Under the pieces are notes generated by a model. The model had not been told where the DNA came from, searched no databases, and saw only the letters and a program-made list of their open reading frames with translations. From contig NZ_JAUNKO010000004.1 in the NCBI RefSeq assembly GCF_030532715.1, positions 62,001 through 126,000 on the forward strand: 64,000 nucleotides of DNA. Direction: 5' to 3'. A program made the translations under genes and the position numbers. How positions within the stretch are numbered: position 1 is the first letter of the stretch; each line of letters opens with the position of its first letter. This stretch comes from Corynebacterium sp. (GTDB taxonomy: Bacteria; Actinomycetota; Actinomycetes; Mycobacteriales; Mycobacteriaceae). Of the stretch, positions 56,891-64,000 are shown piece by piece.

Positions 56891-58009
56891 TCAGCCCTGC
56901 GCCGTGAGCATGGACAACAAAAACACGCTGTCCTCGGTGGCTTCAACTCGGTGTGTGATCTGCGCTGGCAAGTGGGCAATCCGGCCCGGGGTAAGCACTT
57001 CGCTGTGCTCGCCGGCGTGGAACACGATGTGCCCACTGACGCACTGCACCGTGATGGGATGCGCGCAGCGATGATCCTGCAACACCTGTCCGGCTTGGAA
57101 CGTCATGGCGATCAAGTTCACCCCATCTGCGGTGACCAGCCGTTTGACGGCGGGGCTGTCGCCGGCGGTGGGGGCGGGGGCGTCGTTAATCACGTCGAAT
57201 GCGCGGAGCTCTTCGCCGCGGCTATCGGCAGGCGGATGGAACGTGAGTTCCTTTTTCTTGCAAATCAGCGACACCGCGGCGAGATGATCGCGATATTTGG
57301 TAAACGTCCGCCGCATATCCAGTACACGGGCGCGTGCGTCTGGGTTGCGCAGCAGGTTCACCATGATACGTGCTACGCGTGGGCCCTCGTCGGCGAGCAG
57401 TTGCTTTGGGTCCAACAGCCCCATAGGTGCCGTGCGCGCAGCAACCACCTCAAAACCCTGGGATTCGAATAGCGCTGTCCATTCGGCGACGGTGAGCGGG
57501 CGGGCGTTGACGCGGATACTGCGGGCGAGCGCCTTGCGCAATTCGTCGGCGGTGGATTCATCAACGTCATCTGGAGTGAGCGCGAGCTCGTGGATTGCGT
57601 AGGTTCCGCCGGGCGAAAGCACGCGCCACGCCTCAGCAATGATGGCTTCTTTGCCGCGGTTGCCCTGCATGGTGAGCATCGCCTCGCCAATAATGAGGTC
57701 CGCGCTGCCGGTATCCAGCCCAGTCTCGTGTGCCTTCGCCGTGACCACCGTGCCGCGGCTGCCCACGGCGCGTTGTGTCGACTCCACCGCGTGAGCGTCC
57801 TCATCGACGCCGACATAGGATTGCGGGTGACGCTCCAGCACTTCAGCCGCGGTGAGGCCTAGCCCGGGGGCGAGTTCTACAACCCGTTTGCCGGTAGGGT
57901 TCGCCGCCTCCACCATCCATGTGGTGAGTTTGCGGCCGCCGGGGCGCAGGACTCGTTTGCCAAGTTTGGCCAGTAGCCAGTGTCCTTGGAGGTGCTTTGA
58001 TCCCGTCAT
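56891..58009 (-). CDS. SAM methyltransferase-cupin fusion protein
   Basis: 372 residues. The N-terminal class-I SAM methyltransferase (about 15-260) has motif I VVELAPGLGLTAAEVL, YVGVDED, and GEAMLTMQ. The C-terminal cupin (about 285-370) has the conserved beta motif GQVLQDHRCAHPITVQCVSG and LPAQITHRVEATEDS; HRCAH gives potential metal ligands. The fusion suggests the cupin domain senses or modifies the product. ATG 58009 with AAGGAG eight bases upstream is the strong start. Confidence 0.85.
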   Translation of the reverse strand: MTGSKHLQGHWLLAKLGKRVLRPGGRKLTTWMVEAANPTGKRVVELAPGLGLTAAEVLERHPQSYVGVDEDAHAVESTQRAVGSRGTVVTAKAHETGLDTGSADLIIGEAMLTMQGNRGKEAIIAEAWRVLSPGGTYAIHELALTPDDVDESTADELRKALARSIRVNARPLTVAEWTALFESQGFEVVAARTAPMGLLDPKQLLADEGPRVARIMVNLLRNPDARARVLDMRRTFTKYRDHLAAVSLICKKKELTFHPPADSRGEELRAFDVINDAPAPTAGDSPAVKRLVTADGVNLIAMTFQAGQVLQDHRCAHPITVQCVSGHIVFHAGEHSEVLTPGRIAHLPAQITHRVEATEDSVFLLSMLTAQG

Positions 58010-58073
58010 GATCACTCCTTTGGTAGGTGAGGCTTCCATTATATCTGGAAAACATGCACGGGAAATACTTCTT

Positions 58074-59030
58074 TTATTGAGGGTGTGGGTCTGGGTCGGT
58101 GAGCACCGGCAGGGGCACGCTCACCGGAACCAGCTCAAGCGCCGAAGCGTTGGTTGCGGGTGCCGTCAGCGCTGGCTTCTCCGGGCCAATCGGCGTGGAG
58201 TAACCCGATTGCAGCTGAACCGAAAGGTAGCCGGAATCGCGGCGGGCTTGCCGCCAACTCACCACGATCAGCGAAATAAACGTCGGGTAGGCAACCAACG
58301 TGGCAAAAATAACACCGTAGAAAATTTCGGCGGCGATAAGGTTCCAGGAAAAGTGCGTGACAAACGCGAACAACAACCAAAAGACGCCAACGCGCACCCG
58401 CCACCATTTGGAGCGCCCGATGGCGAACAATGCTAGGCCGATGCCGTAGCCGGTGAAACCCGCAAACATCATGTGCAGGCCGGGGCCAAACAACGTGCGA
58501 GTACCCCACGTTTCCAGCACACCGAACAGATCGGACTCGGGATTCATGAGCGCGCCCTGTGCGGCGTAGGTGAAGTTTTCGCACACATCAAACGCCATGC
58601 CCACGAGCATGCCCGTGACCAGTCCATGCCAGGGTCGATTGATACAGCGGAAGGCGCAGACGATCATTAAAACGCCAATGCCTTTGGTGATTTCCTCGGG
58701 GTAGCCGCCGGACAAGGGGTATTGCAACGACGGCACCCCAAGCTTGATGGCAACCTCGGCGGTAGGCATGGCGATAAGCAACGTCAAACCAATGGAACCA
58801 ATCGCGCCCCACGCTAGGCAGGAAACCACCCACATGGGGTGCGCCTTTGTCGGCCACATGGGGCTCAACCGCAGCAGCAGGAGCACCAGTGCAGCCTGTA
58901 CCAGCGTGAACAGCGCATTCGCCCCGGTTGCCACAAAATCGACGATGAGCGAATCGACGACAACGAGTAGCGCCATCGGGAACGATAGGACGATGAGCCC
59001 GCCCAAGAATGATTTAATCAGGGTGCTCAT
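58074..59030 (-). CDS. PrsW-family intramembrane metalloprotease
   Basis: 318 residues, about eight membrane segments. The putative metalloprotease motifs are GYPEEITKGIGVLM (EExxK), GMAFDVCENFTYAA (FExxEN-like), GLHMMFAGFTGYGIG and HFSWN. PrsW cleaves anti-sigma factors in Bacillus; a target such as RsdA is conceivable but not shown. Its ATG overlaps the stop of the gene at 59027. Confidence 0.85.
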   Translation of the reverse strand: MSTLIKSFLGGLIVLSFPMALLVVVDSLIVDFVATGANALFTLVQAALVLLLLRLSPMWPTKAHPMWVVSCLAWGAIGSIGLTLLIAMPTAEVAIKLGVPSLQYPLSGGYPEEITKGIGVLMIVCAFRCINRPWHGLVTGMLVGMAFDVCENFTYAAQGALMNPESDLFGVLETWGTRTLFGPGLHMMFAGFTGYGIGLALFAIGRSKWWRVRVGVFWLLFAFVTHFSWNLIAAEIFYGVIFATLVAYPTFISLIVVSWRQARRDSGYLSVQLQSGYSTPIGPEKPALTAPATNASALELVPVSVPLPVLTDPDPHPQ

Positions 59031-59665
59031 GCCGCATCACCAAACCCTTCCGGCATCGTTGGCAAATGCGGTGGAAGTGGAGTTTCCAGATCTTCCGAAG
59101 GGTTGGGAACAAACAGCGGAAGTTCACCTGACTTGGATAGGCGCTTCCAAATCAGGTCGGCCATGACCTCGTAATTGTCACCCTGGACCAGCGCAACGAT
59201 GACCTCTCGGTCGTGGTCGCCGCTACCCTGCATGGTAATCACCGAAGCATCCAGCAGGGCATTGCTGATGCCGCTGTAAAACACGTTGTTTTTCTCAATG
59301 ACTTCGCTGTCGAGCGCGGCGTTGCTAAACGTCGCCGACCGTAACATGCGGCGCGTAATAGTTTCCATAGCGGCGGTGGATTCAACGATTTTGGAGGTTA
59401 CGATCGTTCCTTCGCAATCCCACTGCAACACGGACGGATCCTGCAGTAGGTTCTCGCACACGATGTCACTGTCGTCGCCGTTTTGGATAGGAATTTTCCA
59501 ATCTGAACGGGGTGAGGAAAGCTCAATCGCGGAGTACTTCTTTACGCTCGGATTATCTGGGAGCGCCACGAAAAGCACGAGCGGTAGCAGCGTGAGCACA
59601 ATAAACAAAAGTGAAACGACGGCGACTTGGCCGCCGCGCGCACTGGGTTTAAAACGATAATCCAC
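59027..59665 (-). CDS. membrane-anchored protein coupled to prsW
   Basis: 212 residues: one N-terminal membrane helix (VAVVSLLFIVLTLLPLVLFVAL, about 13-35), then an extracytoplasmic domain with two cysteines (VCENLL and WDCEGT) and a Pro-rich acidic tail. GTG 59665; a TAAGCT box ends six bases upstream, so a leaderless start is possible. It overlaps the prsW-like gene by four bases, which suggests they act together. No family recognised. Confidence 0.7.
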   Translation of the reverse strand: MDYRFKPSARGGQVAVVSLLFIVLTLLPLVLFVALPDNPSVKKYSAIELSSPRSDWKIPIQNGDDSDIVCENLLQDPSVLQWDCEGTIVTSKIVESTAAMETITRRMLRSATFSNAALDSEVIEKNNVFYSGISNALLDASVITMQGSGDHDREVIVALVQGDNYEVMADLIWKRLSKSGELPLFVPNPSEDLETPLPPHLPTMPEGFGDAA

Positions 59666-59690
59666 GCCGCTAGCTTAGCCCACGGCGTGG
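59662..59690 (-). terminator. hairpin between metI and the PrsW-associated gene
   Basis: Arms CCACGCCG (59662-59669) and CGGCGTGG (59683-59690), eight perfect pairs, 13-base loop. On the minus strand it is followed by ATTATCGTTTT, terminator-like for metQNI, and its 3' arm contains the GTG start of the next gene. Confidence 0.5.
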
Positions 59691-59716
59691 ATGATGGAGG
59701 GAGGCGACGGTAGTGG

Positions 59717-60394
59717 TTAGCGCCGCATGACGAGGGCGCTGATCCAGTTGCCAAGGAATTGGGCGATCTGCACGATAACAATGATCACGATGGTGGCCAC
59801 CAACGTCACCTGCCAGTCGAATGCTTGGTAGCCGTAGGTGATGGCGAAGTCGCCCAAGCCGCCGCCGCCGATGTAGCCAGCCATTGCAGACATATCCACG
59901 ACGGCGATAAAGATAAACGTGTAGCCCAAGATCAGCGGGCCAAGTGCTTCCGGCACAATCACTGTGGTGATAATCGTCCACGGTGAGGCGCCCATTGCGC
60001 GGGCCGCTTCGATCACGCCGGGATCAATAGCCACCAGGTTTTGTTCGACGATGCGTGCTACGCCGAAGGAGGCGGCAACGGACATCACAAACACCGCGGC
60101 GTCCGTGCCGATGGTCGTGCCCACGACTGAACGAGTGATCGGACCGATTGCGGTCACCAGGATGATAAACGGAATTGGCCGGACAACATTGACCAAAATA
60201 TTCAGGATGGTGAATACGGGTTTGTTGCTCAGCACGCCGTTCGGACGAGTGGTGTAGAGCAGCACGCCCAACACCAAGCCGATGAGCCCACCCACGACGA
60301 TGGTGATGCTCACCATATATAAGGTGGTGAGGATCGCGTCTTGGAAACGGTCGCTCAAGCGCGACCAGTCAGTTGCCAGAGTCATGGTGTTCAT
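59717..60394 (-). CDS. metI: methionine ABC transporter permease
   Basis: 225 residues with five membrane segments. The coupling segment EAARAMGASPWTIITTVIVPEAL (about 135-157) is the EAA motif of MetI. Its start overlaps the metN stop by four bases (ATGA). Confidence 0.95.
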   Translation of the reverse strand: MNTMTLATDWSRLSDRFQDAILTTLYMVSITIVVGGLIGLVLGVLLYTTRPNGVLSNKPVFTILNILVNVVRPIPFIILVTAIGPITRSVVGTTIGTDAAVFVMSVAASFGVARIVEQNLVAIDPGVIEAARAMGASPWTIITTVIVPEALGPLILGYTFIFIAVVDMSAMAGYIGGGGLGDFAITYGYQAFDWQVTLVATIVIIVIVQIAQFLGNWISALVMRR

Positions 60395-61422
60395 CGCAGG
60401 ATCTCCTGGACGTCGGTGGTTGCGGACACGGTTTGGTAGAAGGTTTCAATGGCGTCGGCGGGGCCAGTCAGCCGCACCGTCACTTTTCCGAACGAGTGTT
60501 TTTGTAGCGTGGTCATCCCACCGTGGACGATGCTCACGCTCACCCCGTCGTTTGTGGCTTTCGCACTGGCGGAAAAGAAGCCCGATTCCTCAGTCAGCGT
60601 GATGGTGAACAGGCGGCCCTCGTGGGCGAGGAGGTCGTCGGATTCCACCTGGTCGGGCGTGTTGCGCAGCGAGGTGGATACGAATCGTTGCGCGACAGCG
60701 GTTTGCGGGTTGGAGAAGACTTCGTAGACACTGCCGTGCTCGACCACACGTCCGTCTTCCATCACCGCCACGCGATCCGCGATGGACCGCACAACATCCA
60801 TTTCGTGCGTGATGACCACAATGGTGATGCCCAGTTCCTTGTTCACCTTCCGCAGGAGTTTCAGCACTTCATGGGTGGTTTCCGGGTCGAGTGCGGAAGT
60901 CGCCTCGTCCGCCAGCAGCAGTGACGGCGAAGTTGCCAATGCCCGGGCGATACCCACGCGCTGTTTCTGCCCGCCGGACAATTGTTCGGGGTAGCTGGTG
61001 CCTTTGTCGCCGAGGCCAACGAAGTCCAGCAACTCCCGCACGCGCTTCTGGCGCTGTTGTTTATCGACGCCCGCTAACTTCAGCGGGTACTCGATATTGC
61101 CCGCCGCAGTGCGCGAAGAGAAGAGGTTGAATTGCTGGAAAATCATGCCGATCTTGCGGCGCAGTACCCGAAGCTTATTTTCACGCATGCCGACGATGTC
61201 GGTGCCATCAATAAGCAGTTTGCCCGAGGTGGGGGTGTCGAGGCCGTTGATCATCCGCACGAGCGTGGATTTTCCGGCCCCCGAATAACCGATCACGCCG
61301 AGGATTTCGCCGGGTTCCACGACAAGCGAGACGTTGGAAAGTGCGTTGGTGGATGTTTTGCCGTTGTTGAACACCTTGCTGACATTGCGGAATTCAATGC
61401 GGGTGCCGCGAGGATCGGACAC
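60391..61422 (-). CDS. metN: methionine ABC transporter ATPase
   Basis: 343 residues with Walker A GYSGAGKSTLVRMI, signature LSGGQKQRVGIARAL, Walker B LLADEATSALDP and the C-terminal NIL domain (about 270-343) that binds methionine and inhibits transport. GTG 61422 (VSDPRGTRIEF) with AGGAAAAGAG upstream is preferred to an ATG 26 codons earlier. Confidence 0.96.
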   Translation of the reverse strand: MSDPRGTRIEFRNVSKVFNNGKTSTNALSNVSLVVEPGEILGVIGYSGAGKSTLVRMINGLDTPTSGKLLIDGTDIVGMRENKLRVLRRKIGMIFQQFNLFSSRTAAGNIEYPLKLAGVDKQQRQKRVRELLDFVGLGDKGTSYPEQLSGGQKQRVGIARALATSPSLLLADEATSALDPETTHEVLKLLRKVNKELGITIVVITHEMDVVRSIADRVAVMEDGRVVEHGSVYEVFSNPQTAVAQRFVSTSLRNTPDQVESDDLLAHEGRLFTITLTEESGFFSASAKATNDGVSVSIVHGGMTTLQKHSFGKVTVRLTGPADAIETFYQTVSATTDVQEILR

Positions 61423-61502
61423 AGTGTCTCTTTTCCTAGTAGGTGTGAACGCGCCGGACGCCCCGGCTGTTGGCTGGCGCGGGGCGTCCGATGCGTACAA
61501 AG

Positions 61503-62360
61503 TTATTTCAGGGACTTTTCAATGCGCTCGAGGATATTCTCCAGCTCTTCCGGGGTGCGTTCTACCGGTACAGAGGTACCGGCGGAATCTTCCGCCACGG
61601 CGTCGAGCACCTCTTGGTCGTGCCACAACTCGACGAGCCGCTTAATCTTCGGATCGTCCTTCTTCTCTGGCTTGGTCACGAACACGTTGATGAACGGCTC
61701 CGCGGAAGGCGACGACGGATCATCCTGGAAAATTGAGGATTTCGGGTCAATGCCGGCTCGGTCCAAGAAGGAGTTGTTAATGATTGCGGGCGTGCCTTCG
61801 CCGTAGGCGGTGGTGGTTTGCGCGGCGTCGACAGGCGTGACCTTAACCTTGGACTTTGCCTCGTCAATGTCGGCAGGCGTCGGGGTAATCAAATCTTTTT
61901 CTTTGAGGGTGAGCAGGCCAGCGTCCGCAAGCACGTTAATTGCGCGGCCTTGGTTGGAGGAGTCCTTCGGAATGGTCACGGACTTACCCTCAATACCGTC
62001 CAAGTTCTCGTGGTCCTTCCAGAACAACGCGAGCGGCACAACCTCCGTAGCGCCAACCGGGGTGAGGTCATCGCCAGAGCCGTTGTTATGCTCCGCGAGG
62101 AACAACAAGTGTTGGAACAGGTTTACGTCAAGCTGCCCTTCGCTGAGTGCGCGGTTGGGCGTGTTGTAGTCGCCGTAGTTGATGATCTCTAGCTGGATAT
62201 CGTTATCCTTCGCCTTTTGCTCGAAGACCTGCCACGCCTTCTTGCTGCTATCGGTGGTGCCAATGCGAATCACTTCGCCGGAGCCGGAACTGCAGGCGAC
62301 TAAACTGGTAGCGGCGATCACGCTGGCAACAGCGGCGGCCGCGAAACGACGGAGAAACAT
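61503..62360 (-). CDS. metQ: methionine-binding lipoprotein
   Basis: 285 residues, lipobox LVAC (Cys23), NlpA/MetQ fold (IRIGTTDSSKKAWQVFEQKA, QLEIINYGDYNTPNRAL, LDVNLFQHLLFLAEHN, AIINNSFLDRAGID). First gene of the metQNI operon. ATG 62360 follows AAGGA. Confidence 0.95.
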   Translation of the reverse strand: MFLRRFAAAAVASVIAATSLVACSSGSGEVIRIGTTDSSKKAWQVFEQKAKDNDIQLEIINYGDYNTPNRALSEGQLDVNLFQHLLFLAEHNNGSGDDLTPVGATEVVPLALFWKDHENLDGIEGKSVTIPKDSSNQGRAINVLADAGLLTLKEKDLITPTPADIDEAKSKVKVTPVDAAQTTTAYGEGTPAIINNSFLDRAGIDPKSSIFQDDPSSPSAEPFINVFVTKPEKKDDPKIKRLVELWHDQEVLDAVAEDSAGTSVPVERTPEELENILERIEKSLK

Positions 62361-62394
62361 TTGTTTGAAATCCTTAGGAGTATTGAAGCGGAAC

Positions 62395-62410
62395 TAGACA
62401 GAGCTTTCTA
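62395..62410 (-). promoter_or_regulatory. McbR-type operator before metQ
   Basis: On the minus strand TAGAA-AGCTCT-GTCTA, nine of ten defined bases of the McbR consensus TAGAC-N6-GTCTA, 35 bases before the metQ start. McbR is the corynebacterial repressor of methionine and cysteine genes. Confidence 0.7.
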
Positions 62411-62560
62411 GTCGGTTGGTTACTCTAACATCTATAATCGAATCTGTACAGCTCGGTCTATTTTTGGTGGTTGGGGAGGGTTTTCTGGGGGTGTTGCCCG
62501 GTTTTCCCTGCCGGATTGGACTAGCCTCGTGTTGACCTATTGTTAATGGAGGCTTGGACT

Positions 62561-64000
62561 ATGGATCGTCGGCAGTTTCTCGCAGCGGCCGCAATGGGTG
62601 CTCTCGGCGCCGTCAGTACTGTGGGCGCGGCGAGTACGCTCGCCGGATGCGGAATGGACGCCTCGACCACCGGGATCGCCACGCAACCTTCCCCGTCCAA
62701 AGCCGGACTCTTGCGCATTGCCGCCCCCGGCAATGCTGATGACGAACTCGACCCCAAAACCGCAACCGGGCTCGCGGCGTGGACCGCGATCTACGCAATG
62801 TTCGAATCGCTCGTGATCATGGGGCCGCAGGGCGCGGTGTATCAGCTGGCCAAGCGAATCGAACACAATGAGGAGGCGACGATCTGGACTGTCGTGCTGC
62901 GCGACGATGCCACCTATTCTGACGGCAGCCCCGTCGTCGCCCAGGACGTGGTGGACTCTTTGGAATACCTCGCGGACGGCGAGCTGACCAAGGACATCCT
63001 CGCGCCACTTGATCTGGAAAAAAGCAAAGCGTTCGACGAAACCACTGCCGTGTTGCGGCTTACCGAATCCCGCTTCGACTTTGTGGAAAGCGTATTGGCC
63101 CTGGCCAGCCCCGTGTTTCGCGGTGGTGACCCGAGCGGCAATATTGGGTCCGGGCCTTACGTGTATCACTCGGGCGGCGGTGCCGACGGCTGGGAGTTTA
63201 AAGCAAACCAGCACTATCCGCCGGCGTGGCGGCTGTCCAGCGGGCTGGAGGTGCGCACGATTGCCGATGCCGCTGAGCGGCAACGGGCACTCAATGAGGG
63301 TGACGTGGACCTTGCGTTGGACCTGCCAGCTGGCCCCGCACCCGGGTTCTCCAACGACGCGGAAGCCTGGGAATACGGGCCCAGCGACACCAAAAATCTG
63401 TGCTTCGTGCTGAACGTTCACGCCGAGCCGTTCGACAACAAAGACGTCCGCCGTGCAATGAAACTGGCGGTCGATCGCGAAAAGCTCGCCGGGGTTATCT
63501 TTGACGGGCACGGCAAACCCGGCAACGATCTTCCTGGGCAAAGTTTGGAAAACTTTCCCCGTGGCCTGCGCATAAAACGCGACGTGGATACCGCCAAAAA
63601 GCTTTTCGACGCCGCTGGGGTAAAAACCCTAACCATCCACACCGCCGAGCTTTCCCCTGGTATGAATGATGCCGCGTTCCTTCTTGTGGACCAGCTCAAC
63701 GACGCCGGGGTGAAACTTACCGTTAAGGAACACGACCCCGCCCACTATCCTGCCGAGATGGCAACCATCAAGCAGGAGGCGCTCTTCGCCGCCTGCTTGC
63801 CAAACCTGCCGGTGAAGTACGCGTTGCCGCTCTACGGCGCGGCCGGCGGTGTATACAACCTTTCGGGTTGGGGAGAAGATGAAGAATGGTCCGATGAGCT
63901 GGCCAAACTTACTGGCAGGAAAGCCCGCGCTGCGGACTTGGACACACTTGGTCAAACCTTTGCCAAGGAAGGCGGGCTGATCATTTGGGGTGTCCGCCAA
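62561..64000 (+). CDS. peptide-type ABC substrate-binding lipoprotein (partial)
   Basis: 480 codons to the window edge, still open. The signal has a twin-arginine motif (DRRQF) and a lipobox LAGC (Cys30), so a Tat-exported lipoprotein is likely. The family-5 binding fold is visible: WTVVLRDDATYSDGSPVVAQD, GSGPYVYH, NVHAEPFDNKDVRRAMKLAVDREKL. It follows GGAGG eight bases upstream. The downstream permeases would lie outside the window. Confidence 0.9.
   Translation, partial: MDRRQFLAAAAMGALGAVSTVGAASTLAGCGMDASTTGIATQPSPSKAGLLRIAAPGNADDELDPKTATGLAAWTAIYAMFESLVIMGPQGAVYQLAKRIEHNEEATIWTVVLRDDATYSDGSPVVAQDVVDSLEYLADGELTKDILAPLDLEKSKAFDETTAVLRLTESRFDFVESVLALASPVFRGGDPSGNIGSGPYVYHSGGGADGWEFKANQHYPPAWRLSSGLEVRTIADAAERQRALNEGDVDLALDLPAGPAPGFSNDAEAWEYGPSDTKNLCFVLNVHAEPFDNKDVRRAMKLAVDREKLAGVIFDGHGKPGNDLPGQSLENFPRGLRIKRDVDTAKKLFDAAGVKTLTIHTAELSPGMNDAAFLLVDQLNDAGVKLTVKEHDPAHYPAEMATIKQEALFAACLPNLPVKYALPLYGAAGGVYNLSGWGEDEEWSDELAKLTGRKARAADLDTLGQTFAKEGGLIIWGVRQ

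Noticed and set aside
62543..63541. 332-codon frame antisense to the peptide-binding lipoprotein
   Set aside because: The plus strand has a signal peptide, lipobox and binding-protein motifs; the minus frame has none.

Overview
This 64 kb window reads as chromosome of a Corynebacterium (order Mycobacteriales). The G+C content is moderately high and GTG/TTG starts are frequent. Several genes and orders are typical of that group: groES-groEL1 with a His-rich tail, sigD-rsdA, a DUF5319 gene, guaB next to guaB3 and then guaA, imuA'-imuB, LppP/LprE-like and AMIN-like lipoproteins, an LAxTG-type sorting signal, and a McbR-type box before metQNI. I did not assign a species. I saw no tRNA, rRNA, CRISPR array, insertion sequence or prophage.

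Layout. 1-4.2 kb: end of a Pel-like exopolysaccharide locus (PelG-like transporter, PelF-like glycosyltransferase, putative glycoside hydrolase). 4.5-9.5 kb: an acyltransferase-SGNH envelope enzyme and a large wall-anchored surface protein. 9.6-15.5 kb: glmM and glmS (UDP-GlcNAc supply) flanking a translationally coupled three-gene orphan operon and an alpha/beta-hydrolase-fold protein without its serine nucleophile. 15.6-19.5 kb: accessory genes, including a NrtR-like Nudix/winged-helix protein and a degenerate paralogue of the NAD(P)HX repair enzyme. 19.5-25.9 kb: a drug-type ABC exporter island with one ATPase, two paralogous large permeases and two paralogous MerR regulators. Three of its transcription starts share a near-identical promoter with a 19-bp spacer, an inverted repeat and a leaderless start. 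26-32.4 kb: nnrE/nnrD, alr, tsaE, a cutinase, tsaB, rimI and tsaD, plus a 38-residue membrane microprotein. 32.4-34.1 kb: two tandem DUF1963 genes.

34.2-48.3 kb: CIRCE-groES-groEL1, sigD and its anti-sigma factor rsdA, a structured intergenic element, DUF5319, guaB, guaB3, an MFS exporter divergent from an iron/B12-type ABC importer, two paralogous lipoproteins, and guaA. 48.4-55.2 kb: an LppP/LprE-like lipoprotein, a Na+/H+-antiporter-family protein, a PspC-domain two-component system, and the SOS mutasome pair imuA'-imuB behind a LexA-like box. 55.2-64 kb: an AMIN-like lipoprotein, a sucraseferredoxin-like protein, a methyltransferase-cupin fusion, a PrsW-family protease, the metQNI methionine importer, and the start of a Tat-type peptide-binding lipoprotein cut by the window edge.

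The strongest candidate for an undescribed system is the ABC/MerR island at 19.5-25.9 kb with its three matching promoters. Next come the degenerate NAD(P)HX-repair paralogue and the Pel-like locus.
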